A DNA stretch of 56,274 bases from Amoeboaphelidium occidentale (Eukaryota; Aphelidiomycota; Aphelidea), in assembly GCA_023515795.1 (NCBI GenBank), contig JALGPX010000029.1, forward strand, positions 48,584-104,857, given 5' to 3'. Position 1 is the first letter of the stretch. Every line of letters starts with the position of its first letter. This document shows positions 41,170 through 53,208 of the stretch, one piece after another. Made by a program: the position numbers and the translations under genes. Below the pieces are notes generated by a model. It was not told the DNA's origin. It made no database searches and saw only the letters and a program-made list of their open reading frames with translations.

Positions 41170-42053
41170 TTATTGCGCGTTGAACAATGCCATTTGAGTC
41201 TGTTCCAATTCTTCCATTTCTGGTACAGCTTCAGACAGAATAGACGACATGGACTGAGAGTATTTCAACTGAGCCTGCGCCAACTCTTTCAAATTCCTCA
41301 AAGGTTCAGGGCTGTCTGTAACCAACCTAATCTTGTACATGGAATCTTCCAAAGCTTCTCTTAAACGTTGCTCACACTCTTCCAAATGTCTCTGTGCTTC
41401 CAACAATTTGCCATCGTTAGAATGCTTCAATTTAGTTTTGGCCATATCCAAAGCGTGCTTCTGCTGCTGTACTGCCTTTTTAGCATTCAATGCAGTTGAA
41501 ATATTATTCTTCAAAGTATTTTGCCATGGTTGTGTGAACTTTGAGTAAACTTCAGACTCAAACTCAACTTTAGCATTACCGATACGTTCCTGAGCAGCAG
41601 CGTACTTTCTCAACAAAATCTTCAAAGGCTCATCTTCAACCAGCGCATTCGCATGATCAGCAACAGACGCAGATAATACCAAAGCGAAATTATTTGCATT
41701 TGTGCTTGAAGTAGATGTCGGAGATTTCGGAGCATTTGAGACGTATTCATTAACTTTTTTGAATTGTTCCTTCAGAGCATCCGTAATTTCTGGTTCATAA
41801 TCAGAAGCAGTAAAGTTAATTGAAAGTTTCAGAAGAGAGTCATAAAGGGATTTGATGGTGTTGAGTTTCCGTTCAGCCTTTAGATAATCTTCTGGCAACA
41901 CAGTTAGACAGTCTACAGGAAAAATCAGTCTGTCTTCAGTAAGAATTAAATCTAACCATCGTCAGGTTGCTGGAATGTTCCCTGCGCAAATGTTTTGACT
42001 TGGTCAATTGAAGTATTGAGTTTCTGCGTTAAATTTTTCCACTGAAAAGACAT
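41170..42053 (-). CDS. BAR-domain protein (Gvp36-like)
   Basis: Exons (minus) are 42053-41957 and 41912-41170 (279 aa) around a 44-nt intron. The start MSFQWKNLTQKLN, then LPEDYLKAERKLNTIKSLYDSLLKL, resembles the fungal BAR_2 family (yeast Gvp36). The rest is almost entirely helical: YAAAQERIGNAKVEF, NISTALNAKKAVQQQKH and a C-terminal ELEQTQ. BAR domains sense or bend membranes; Gvp36 works at the Golgi and endocytic vesicles. The assignment to BAR is firmer than the subfamily. Confidence 0.75.
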
Positions 42054-42503
42054 TAAGAACAAAAGATTGGCGTGCTTCGATGTTTCAGCGTTGAAAAAAG
42101 CATCCAACAAACGCACAACACCAACATGTCAATAACATGCTATTTAATGATTTGAATGTTTAAAAACTCAAGTGAGAGCTCCCTGATAAACTCTTCTGTA
42201 GTTTCACGAGATGATCGAAACTGCGCGGAATTAGAAAGTTCTTTAAAACAATACTTTAAAATGCTTCTAAACAAGACATTCTCGTTCTATGAATGATATA
42301 GCGTAGCAGGTTTAAAGGGCGCATGTTAAAGCGATCTTGCTCTGATCAAATCACTGCTTAAATCACTGCTCTGAAAGCAAAACACAACCTAACTCGGCTT
42401 CCTACCTTTTCCTAACGTAACCTTCCACCTTTTATTAAATCCTCATCGGAAAGGAGTTTCAAACAACATCATCACTCCTGTTGTTTCTCTGTAGAAAAAT
42501 TCA
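42054..42503. other. Divergent promoter region of BAR and low-complexity genes
   Basis: 450 bases without a gene. It contains TGTTTCA (42081-42087, the TGAAACA word on the minus strand, 28 bases upstream of the BAR start) and a related GTTGTTTC close to 42480. No RNA gene is visible. Confidence 0.45.
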
Positions 42504-44000
42504 ATGTTATCGACATTTCGTACGAATACGACGGCCTCAAAAGAAGCGAAAGCTGACGAAGATTTCACGGAGGCTTCTGTTAGCTCGTATTATACCGACG
42601 ACGCAGAGAGGCAACAGGCTAGCCGTAATTATTACCACGAGCAGTATGACTTTGATGATGAGGACGACGATGATGATTCCATTGACATTTACATAAATCC
42701 CAACTCTGCAGATAATAATTGCTTTTCTATTCTTCCTACAGGGCAGTATAGAAAGGAGCAGCCTCAAAAAGTCGAGCAGGTGAACATCACGCGGCTGGAT
42801 TTTAGTGCAGACTTAAGTAATAAGAATTGGTACGACGAAAGTAAAGAGTTCTTTCCGGAATCTGTAAAGCAAGAACAGGAAGAAGTGAAGGAGGAAGAGG
42901 AGGTGGTTTTAGAGAGCTTGCACAATGCCCTTCAGGATCTTAGGCTGGAATCTAAAGTTCAAAGGCGAAGAAGTGAACGAAAGGCTGTTAATTCACCAAG
43001 GCCCAAGCCAGGCGAGCGATGGGATAACGACGCTTATTACGAACTGTTAAAGCAAGAAGAAGCAGAAGAAAAAGCCAAGGCTGCAGCGCGTAGAAGGAGG
43101 AGTTCCTCATCTAATCCACCTGATAGCAAAAAGGAATCCTCGAGCACAAAGAGGCATGGTAAAAAGTCTCGCCAGAATGTTCATAATAACGCTACAACAA
43201 CAACGACAACAACATTTAAGGAAAAGGCAAAGTATAAACGGGACAATTTGCAACCTGTTGCTGAGGAGGAAGCAGAACAGTCGGCACACAAGTCGGATCC
43301 GAAATCGAAAGACAGGAAACCAAAATTTCAATGGAGTAAACTTGCGAACCTAATTACAAGAGTACCAGAACAAAATCAGCCTTCAAGGTCACCAGAATCA
43401 GTACAGAGTGGTTCCGTTAGTCGGAGATTGTCTGTTTCAAGTGTTAGATCGACAAGATCTTCACTAACAACTACAACGACAACTATTGCAACTCAGACTG
43501 GAGATGATACGGCTGATACTACTTTCAATGGTGGTAAATCTAGTTCGCGTTCTAGTGCTCCAAATATTCCAACAATACCGCAAGTATCGAACGCACCTGT
43601 CGCAAATCCTCAAATGATGCCGACTGTACAATACACCATAACTGCTGACGGTCTATTGATGCCTTATTACGCACAAAATAATGCCAGTACACCGAAAGCA
43701 AAGGATATCTCTGTTGGGACGCAAGCTCTTAATGTTATTTCACATCAAATGTATGCTACACCTGCACAATTGAATTCATTCCTTGCTGCAGCTCACAAAC
43801 CTGATGTTAATTATATATATCATATGCCTTCTCTTGGAAATGCTGCAAATAATGGAACAACTTCTACAGCTGCATCTGTGGTGGGTTCACACATGAACAA
43901 TACTAGTGATAAGAAGATTGACGCCTTTTTTAAGAAGGCTGAACCAAAGAGTATAACTATAAGAAGGCCAAGTATTTCAAGCAACACAAACAAGCAGTAA
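42504..44000 (+). CDS. Low-complexity, disordered protein of 498 aa
   Basis: Single exon. The N-terminal 65 residues are Ser/Tyr-rich and then acidic with a run of Asp. The middle has charged coiled-coil-like stretches (KQEQEEVKEEEEVV), basic patches (AAARRRRSSSS, KRHGKKSRQ) and Thr repeats. The C-terminal half is Ser/Ala/Asn-rich with YTITADGLLMPYYAQ. No known domain is recognised. The Ser-Arg and poly-Thr regions suggest a phosphorylated scaffold, but no function can be proposed. Confidence 0.6.
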   Translation: MLSTFRTNTTASKEAKADEDFTEASVSSYYTDDAERQQASRNYYHEQYDFDDEDDDDDSIDIYINPNSADNNCFSILPTGQYRKEQPQKVEQVNITRLDFSADLSNKNWYDESKEFFPESVKQEQEEVKEEEEVVLESLHNALQDLRLESKVQRRRSERKAVNSPRPKPGERWDNDAYYELLKQEEAEEKAKAAARRRRSSSSNPPDSKKESSSTKRHGKKSRQNVHNNATTTTTTTFKEKAKYKRDNLQPVAEEEAEQSAHKSDPKSKDRKPKFQWSKLANLITRVPEQNQPSRSPESVQSGSVSRRLSVSSVRSTRSSLTTTTTTIATQTGDDTADTTFNGGKSSSRSSAPNIPTIPQVSNAPVANPQMMPTVQYTITADGLLMPYYAQNNASTPKAKDISVGTQALNVISHQMYATPAQLNSFLAAAHKPDVNYIYHMPSLGNAANNGTTSTAASVVGSHMNNTSDKKIDAFFKKAEPKSITIRRPSISSNTNKQ

Positions 44001-44022
44001 AAAGTAACAAAGAAAGAATTTA

Positions 44023-44406
44023 TTAAAGCACCTGATTCCACAAGTGTAACTCGACCTCTTTTCTCTTCTCTTCACTACGCTCATGCTCTCTGAGTTGGTG
44101 GATCAATAGCGGTATTTCAGGCGGAGGATTCAAACCCAACTTCAATGCTCTGTCCCAGCGTTCCATTCTAGTCAGACCTGTACATGGTCCGTATTTGTAG
44201 TTCAAATCGAATCTCTTTAAGACCTCCAATCCTTTAGATCTATCTTGAACAGAGACACTAGAGCCTCTATGCCCAGTGGGAGACTCATCAACTACCAACC
44301 TCTCCTCGTGTATCGATGATCTTGTCTTTTTACCCGTTGGCGCAGGTGTCAGAGGTGCTTCTTCGTTTAGTCGTCGCTTGTCTTTATTGCGGTCGCCTCC
44401 TTTCAT
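44023..44406 (-). CDS. POLD4: DNA polymerase delta subunit 4 (Cdm1/POLD4)
   Basis: Single exon, 127 aa (human 107). The core LEVLKRFDLNYKYGPCTGL, TRMERWDRALKLGLNPPPE matches human POLD4 (LLRQFDLAWQYGPCTGI, TRLQRWCRAKQMGLEPPPE). The basic N-terminus (KDKRRLNEE) could carry a PCNA-binding element. The frame starts further upstream, but the first family-like ATG is at 44406, close to the divergent PTEN gene (37 bases). The product stabilises polymerase delta and PCNA binding. Confidence 0.94.
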   Translation of the reverse strand: MKGGDRNKDKRRLNEEAPLTPAPTGKKTRSSIHEERLVVDESPTGHRGSSVSVQDRSKGLEVLKRFDLNYKYGPCTGLTRMERWDRALKLGLNPPPEIPLLIHQLREHERSEEKRKEVELHLWNQVL

Positions 44407-44443
44407 TTTTGCGGTTAAACTTCGAAGCCACACAAAAATAGAA

Positions 44444-46011
<1,568 letters not shown>

Positions 46012-46139
46012 GTTATTAATAAAAACTTGTTGGGATCTAAGATGTGGTGACTCATCGAAAGATTAAACTTGTCGAGCAAGAGAATTTGGAAAAAATTTAT
46101 TTCTTCCTAAACGATATAAAATAGAAGAAAAAGGACAAG

Positions 46140-47435
46140 ATGTCAAATGTGCTGTCCCTTCTAAATGTTCCAACTGAAGTTTTGCGTTTAATTGCGTTGA
46201 ACCTCGAAATTGATGACTTGTTTTCGTTTCAAGGACTTTGTGCTAAAGTATACGCGGCAACATGAGATGTTTCTTTTTACTACAAGTATTTTACTGAAAC
46301 TTATCCAATGTATACGATCGAGGAGGTTATTCTCCACTCGGATAGAATAGAAGACTCGGCGAAAGTTGTAAAACGACTGTGCGAGAATAATTTAGAGTTC
46401 ACTCATTATTTCTTCATCCATCGGCGATTTAGCAGGAGTCAAGAAACCAAAGATGGAGCTAAAATAACTGGTTGTGAATTGGAAAGGATCGGATATGAAA
46501 TAGGTCACATATTTACAAGAATTTACGACGAACTGTATGAGATTAGGGGTGGTGCGACCTTCAAAGATGTATGACAGAATTTCAAAGCAAGGAATGAAAA
46601 TCTTGAGTCGGCTGATACTTCTCAATGGCACTCGTTCGAAGATCATCTCTTAGTCCTGTTTCCTGATTACATGGGTCAGCACGATAACAAAAACAAGAAC
46701 ATGAAAGGTGCAGAATTTTGGCTCACGGAATTGGATCCAGCCTGTAAGAAAAATTGCTCCCATTATGCAGACGCATTAATTCGGCAAACCATTCTAGAAA
46801 TTTCCCGCGCTATTGCTGCTGGCTCAATCCATTTGGAAGATGTCGCAGAGCATTTAAGGGACTTGAAATCAAAGTTGAATGATATCGTTAAGATAGCATA
46901 TTTGGCGACAGTCATTGGTGAAGCACGGTACGAACGGCTCCCAGTACTAGCTAAATTGTACAAATTTCTACTTAAAGAGATTATCGGGAAAAGGAGACAT
47001 AATTATGGTTCCTTTTTTCAAATTTTGGTGAGCGACTTGAATCATGTCATTGGTTCAATAGTGGTCAAAGATGAAACCATAGAAGAATACTTGGATATTT
47101 TTAAGGACTGTCTTAAATGGCGCTTTGTCGTTCCTAATGGAGACTGGAGAAGACTAGATGTAAACGCGTTGAGGGTTTGTATGGTCGATGACACGATTCG
47201 AGATATTTTTTTCTCTACTCGCGTCTGCCTGAGTTATCATTGGCTACAAGACATAACAAATATTTTTAGAACGGGATGCTCAGTTAATTTTAGAACTGCT
47301 CGCGGAAAATATTTGTTCAGTGAGAATGTTCCGAAGTACAATCCGCATGTTGGTGCTTCTAGAACAGAATACCGAAGAAGAGCTAGATTACAGGAACTAA
47401 AGTTTGGTGATGTAATAACCGAAGCAAACATTTAA
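46140..47435 (+). pseudogene. F-box-like gene with two in-frame TGA codons
   Basis: From the ATG at 46140 one reading frame runs to the TAA at 47435 (432 codons) apart from two TGA codons. The start, LLNVPTEVLRLIALNLEIDDLFSFQGLC, looks like an F-box (SCF ubiquitin-ligase adaptor). The rest (about 380 residues) is a helical region with no recognised repeat. No intron consensus explains the TGA codons. Other genes here use TGA as a normal stop, so decay is likelier than a changed code. Confidence 0.55.
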
Positions 47436-47476
47436 GGATAAACAAATATGTGATCATTGATGGCTTAGCCGCGACT

Positions 47477-48697
47477 ATGTTGACTCAACAGCAAATAGAT
47501 TCTTTTCACATCAACTTTCTTTTTAGAAATCTCATAAAGTTAAATACTCAAGTTTCGCCAATGTCTAATATTGGTAATAAATTAAGTGATTTTGCTTATA
47601 TAATTAATAGTCAGCCAGTAGCGTTAGTTTGCGATCAAGATTGGCTACTAATAGCTCAAAGGGATGTTCTATTGGAAAGATCAACGAAAATTGACGAGTT
47701 GATTAAAATTACAAGAAGAATTGGCATGGTTTTTGTTTGATCTCCTGCACAGACGGGGAAAACACGTTTGGCGGATCTTTTGGCTTGGAAACTCAAAAAT
47801 CAGGGGAAGCTGCGTGCTTTAGTTGCTGGAAGGCCTGGAGTTCCGTTTGAAGAAAAATTCCACGCCGATATTAAAATGGACTTCCGTACGTTCATGACAA
47901 GCGCTCTTCAGTATTACAGGAGCACGGGCAAATCAACATACTTGATAGTGGATGACGCTCAGGTGAGTTTGAATAATTGATTTAGCAACTTACAAAGTCA
48001 GGTTTACTTTCAAGATCCATTTACCGGGCAGTCTGGCAGTAGTGCTCAGGTCTTGTGGAATTATCTCAAAGATATCACAAGCATAGGCTATATAAAATTA
48101 TATTGTTTTGCGTCATATGGTGAAATCGATCTTCAAAATCCTGAGATTAGTTCTGCCTTCTACAGTTGTCCGTTTGAAATTAGCCCTGCATCTAAGTTGG
48201 ATCTTGGATTCATGAAGTTCTCAGATGACAAGATGCTTGAATATGCTGAAAAATATCGTTCAAAATTATGGCCTTCCCTGTCGTCTGAAAAGATGCAGCA
48301 TATCGCTTGTATGGCTCGAGATCTTTCAAATGGTCATCCTGGAATATTTTCCTCCATACTTAAACTTATGCGCTCAGAATTTTCACCGTTTGCGGATGAT
48401 GTTCTCACACAATGAAAACTTATGAAATACTGTTTTGGAAAAGAAATGGTCTGGCTTTTGATGGAGTACGGTGTTGATAAATGTGTTACAGACTTGACTC
48501 CCGAAGAAACCCAGTACTGCATTAAAGTGCTACAATCAGGAGGCCATATCGAAAGCGTTCGCAATGTTGACAATTATGAAGAACTGAAGAAAAGATTGAT
48601 CGAAAAAGCAGTTATTTTTCAAGAAGGAGACACGCTCGTAACACCGTGCAAGATATTTTCTGATGCTCTCTTGTTGCACTCCTTTGGACAGCAGTAG
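47477..48697 (+). pseudogene. Broken Crinkler-like P-loop NTPase gene
   Basis: A Crinkler (CRN) type NTPase: an SPAQTGKTRLADLLAWKL P-loop and, further on, YLIVDDAQ (Walker B) interrupted by a 39-nt intron, followed by helical lid-like sequence (SDDKMLEYAEKYRSKLW). The sequence is broken, with about two breaks. It is treated here as a fossil of an effector-like gene. It lies next to the F-box-like pseudogene, with which it may have formed one locus. Confidence 0.5.
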
Positions 48698-48864
48698 AAT
48701 AATAATAAAAGTCCTTCATTGAGACAAAGCCTTTGAATTTCTTTGCTTCAATTCTGCGAATGGGATACGATGTTTCTTGATGTTTGCTCACGTTCGCACT
48801 TCAGATCGCTCGACGCCGGGAGCGTTCTTTCTCGGCAAATATTGTCACAACTTTCAAGCTGAGT

Positions 48865-49008
48865 ATGAACATCATCAAATTTTCCACAACCTGCCTTGTC
48901 TTACTGCTCTGCTTAATGGCTAGAAGTCTGGAACATAAAGTCAAGTCGCACAGAAAACAGCGAATTTCCGTCGATTTAGACGGGTTTCGTACTAGTAAGA
49001 ATAGATGA
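48865..49008 (+). pseudogene. Remnant of a WD40-kinase 5' exon
   Basis: Encodes a signal-peptide-like start followed by SLEHKVKSH, similar to the QLEHEKSF and SLEHEKSF that follow the signal peptides of the two receptors downstream. The frame ends after 47 codons with no WD40 part. It suggests a third, decayed member of the tandem family. Confidence 0.5.
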
Positions 49009-49261
49009 TCGCAAATTTTACAGAGAACTTGGATAATTCTGTTCTACATGACATTGCCTTCGATGTTCGAATTTACTCATAATCATTGCGTTCTATTTTG
49101 GGATTACTATTCCTAGATATTATCAAGATCCTAATCTCGATCATCCAATTGTATCAGAAGTTTTACATCTGTTCTTCTCTGTTTGCTGTTTGTTTGCGAA
49201 TTGGTTAGCAACCGTTACAAATGAGCTCATCGATATTGTTCACTTTGATCAACAGTTTGCA
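49009..49261. other. Intergenic sequence upstream of the WD40 kinase gene
   Basis: About 250 bases with no open frame of note and no RNA gene that I recognise. The promoter of the WD40 kinase is expected here. Confidence 0.4.
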
Positions 49262-52200
49262 ATGTTCGTAGTGCCTTTGAAGTTCGCTTTAACACTCTGC
49301 TTACATCTGTCCTTATTCAGACAATTGGAGCATGAGAAAAGTTTCCTAGTGCAAGATAATATTAACGCTGAAAGTGCTGTAACAACATATCAATTTCACT
49401 ATTAGTCTCCTCCACGACTGATGTACTTCAGAGAGAGATTGAAACAGGACGCACAATTAGAGCGTTTCGAGCTCACACCGAAGATGTTGTAGATTTTGTT
49501 GTCTTCAATGATTCTCGGATGATATCAATCTGCAAGGCAAGCAAGCTGGTACTTTGGAATATGGATTCTGGTTCAGTAATCCAGCGATACTCTCCCGAGA
49601 TCTCATATCTGAATTTGAAATTGACTTTGAATGAGAACTCGATCTTTTATGGAACCTCTGATGGCTTTCTCAGAAAGATAGACAGCACCACTAACCAAAT
49701 GACATCCCTGGCTAAATTCGCACAACAAGTGAATTGCATAGTGGTTTACAGACAATTTGTGTTCGTGTGTTTGAATGACAGTCCTTTCCTGAGAAAGATC
49801 GACGCCAGAACAGGAGCCATTGCCAGAAACCTTGAGGGGCATCAGGGTTATACTTATGCAGCAGCAGTGATCTCCAACTTATTGTACTCCTCAGGTATTG
49901 ATGATCGTCTGCTTGAATGGAATGCAGACACAGGAAGATCCATTAGGAGCTTCGGGATCGGCGAAAGGCCCCCTTTAAGACTTTACGCCCATGAAGGCAT
50001 CCTTTATGGAATCGACGCCACTTACGCCATTACAAGATGGTCGATAACAACAGGTCAACTATTTCAATTTCGGCAGCTTTCAGGAAGGAGCATTGCCTTT
50101 TCTTTGGCATTTTATCAGCAATTGGTGTTCATGAAAACTGAGAGGCTAGTTATCAAAGGCTTTGATACTGAATCAGAAAATGAACGCATAACAATAAGGA
50201 TCAAAGGGAATGTTTTAAATGCCCTTTCCATTTGGAAGAATTTTATTTTTAGCGCTGGCTCCTCATCTATAATCACAGGATGGAACAAAGATGTCTTCAA
50301 TTTACATCCTTTTGTCTTTGTCACTACTGATGCATTTGTAATTCATTGTACTTTTGTTAAGGATGATTACATTTTTACTGGTGGAACATCTACTAGGGCA
50401 CACAAATGGAGTCTTCCAGATTTTCAGCTTCTCATCACTTTTGAAGGGCATGGCGATACAATCAACGATATTATTGTCGATAGTACCAACGTTTTTACTG
50501 CCGGATCTGACAGAATGATAATTCAGTTCGAATTATCTTCTGGAGCGATTGTCTTTCAGTGGAATGGCCACATGGGTTCTGTTAATAGCGTTGCAGTTGC
50601 AAATTCGCTCTTATTCTCCGGAAGCGATGATACAAATCTAAGAATTTGGGATCTTTCTTCACAGAGAATCTTCAGGCGTGTTGAGTACGAGATACCTGTA
50701 CTAAATATTTTAGTACTCGAAGAAAAACTGCTTCTGGCTTTTCACAATGGGCTAGGAATGATTCAGATATCAACTTTGGAGACTTTGGTGAACGTTAAAG
50801 AGATTATAACGTGTCCTGCTTTAGCTGTAGATGAAGAACTGGTTTACAGTGGCTGCAGTAATTTCTTGATTGGAGTTCGCGATATTGTAACACTTGAAGT
50901 TAATTTCTATCTTAGTGGCCATTTGGAGAGAGTTACATCAGTTGTTTTGGACCAGGAAAAAATTTTGTTTTCAGCTGGATTAGACGGAAGCGTCAAAAGA
51001 TGGAATGTCACGGCAAAACAAGTCGCGTTCTCATTTGAAGATACGCGGTCCAGAGTTAGCTCTTTAATTGAAGAAAATGACAAATTATTTATTGGCTTGG
51101 GAAGCGGGGCAATTAATGTGTTCAAGACGAACAATGGCGCACTCGAGAATCAGATCATCATTCATGGAAGTTTGGTTTCATCCATCATCATTCAAGAAAG
51201 CAGTATATACTCTTCAGGTTTTGACGGACTTATAGTTAACCATCTGCCTCAAGATCTAAATGATTACGCCGTTGTCTACCAAAATCGGTCTCAATCTTTC
51301 AGCTCTCTTTTATCGATTCTTGGCCATTTATTATTCATAGCAGATCAACGAGAGGTCCTTTCTGTTGCCTTAAATGGAGGACCGTCAGCTATTCCTGCTT
51401 TTAAATCAGTTTCGCCTATAATTAGTTTAGCTGCTTCGCAGTCTCTTGTTTTTGCTGGATCCCAATCTGGTGTTATTTTTGCTTGGAGCATTTCTAGTGG
51501 CGCTCTTGAGTTTGAAATGAAACAGCATACCTCGACTGTTAATGACCTGCTTATCTCGGCGGATCAAATATTTTCCGCATCAGATGACGGATCAATCATT
51601 GAGTGGTTTATGAGGACGGGAACATTTATTCGTGCTTTCAAACGCGTGTCATCCTCTTCTTTAGGACATGTCGGTCCAGTTCTTTCGATTACCGTTTGCA
51701 GCGGGCTCCTTTTTTCTGGTGGCTCAGATACTACATCTAGGAGATGGAATCTGACTTCGTCTCTTCATGAAGACGTGTATTTCGGACCGAAGAAAGCTGT
51801 TACGACTGTTTATTGCAATAATCAGACTTTATTCTGCGGAAGTGATGATTTTTCAGTTTACATGTACAAACCTATTGAAATCTTTAATTTTCCAGTGGCA
51901 ACAGGAACATCGACTTCTATCCAAGCTTTACACACTTCTTTATCTCAGGATACCAGGCGAATCCAAACTTTAGGAGGAAACAGCAACCCAGCCGAATTCG
52001 ATTCGACACTTTTAATTATTATAGGAGCGAGCTCCATCCTTTTATTGGCAGCATTGGTGTTTTGTCGTTTACAAATTAAATCTTGGAGGTCAAATAATGT
52101 TGCCAAAAGCGCAACTGATTCTCATCGAGAAACGAGCTACATTGTCACAGATATGAAGACAATGGTTAACACTTCTATGGGGATTTCGAAACATGCCTCG

Positions 52201-52890
52201 CTGGAGATTCCACCACAATCAGTTGCAGTTGTAAAAAAACTGACTTCGGGGGGAGGTGGAGACGTGTTTCTCGCCAGGCTGATGGAACCTGTACTGGCCA
52301 AAAGGCATGGAGTGAACGTAATTCAGAAGCGCGTGTTTTTAAGAAATAAGCTGTTTGAAGAGGCTTTCTTCCAAGAGATCGGAATTATGGTAATGCTTTC
52401 GACTTTCCCGAATTTCTGTCAAATTATTGGTTACACTATGAACCCATATGCGATGATTCTCAAATTTTATGCAGACGGGGCTCTTTCAGATTGGATTGCC
52501 AACAGACAGTTAGGCTTCAATACTATTCTTATGATTTTCCTAGAAGTTGGAAGAGGATTGCAGACAATGCATAATCATTTTTTAGCTCATTGTGATATCA
52601 AACCGCAAAACATTTTGATGGAAATAAGAAACGGAAAACCTTACTGTGCTATAACTGACTTTGGTATAACACAGGTTCTCTCTCACGCCATTGTAGCTTC
52701 AAAGGTCTTTAATGTTGTGAATCTTCGTGGATTATCTGTTCAGTATGCAGCACCTGAAGCGTTCAAATACTTTAGAGATAGAGACTACAGAAAAGCAGAT
52801 TTTAAAATGTATGATATTTACTCCTTCGGTTGCGTTATGTATGAAGTCAGTACTTCAAGAACTCCTTGGAGCCGCAGCTCTGGCCTCTAA
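49262..52890 (+). CDS. WD40-repeat, transmembrane, protein-kinase receptor (copy 1)
   Basis: A signal-peptide segment (MFVVPLKFALTLCLHLS) with the QLEHEKSF tag starts at 49262. The main open frame (from before 49519) encodes about 820 residues of WD40-like blades (for example LLFSGSDDTNLRIWDLSS), a membrane helix near 52010-52065, then a kinase domain. The kinase has a GGGGDVFLARL loop, HCDIKPQNIL, DFG and YAAPEA. The frame ends at RTPWSRSSGL, right after helix F; a poly-A signal follows. Signal and main frames differ: by comparison with copy 2, a small deletion or an unusual intron lies near 49385-49410. The WD40 part would face outside the cell, by inference. Confidence 0.75.
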
Positions 52891-53208
52891 AGAAGCCAAC
52901 AGTGATTTGAGATGCGAATAGTTTTATCAAAGAAGCTTATTTATGTCAATAAACTTTATGATTCTACTGGGCGGTTATCCTTCTAGCAACATATCATAAA
53001 CGCATACTGTAGTCTAAAGTTGCAAGCGCTGAGAATGCTTGAATATCGGCATGCATCATGATCGCCGTTTCAAGAGCCATTGCGTCCGTTATCCATATTT
53101 TCTACATCTAAACTTTGGTGACGGCACTGTCTTGATTTAAAGGATGGTTCTGGTTGTCGTCGCAAATTCCATCAAGCTTTCTTGTCTCAACACAGACATC
53201 AACTTTCA
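52891..53208. other. Intergenic region between the two WD40 kinase genes
   Basis: About 320 bases. AATAAA lies near 52948, giving a likely 3' end for copy 1. No open frame extends the truncated kinase domain here. The promoter of copy 2 is in the right half; no motif stands out. Confidence 0.5.

Noticed and set aside
42054-42503. tRNA or other RNA gene in the BAR promoter region
   Set aside because: No cloverleaf-like arms or A/B boxes could be seen.
46140-48697. Genome-wide recoding of TGA as tryptophan
   Set aside because: Well-supported genes (DUSP, EMC4, HD-domain, F-BAR/RhoGAP, BIR1) end at TGA at the expected length, so TGA is a normal stop here.
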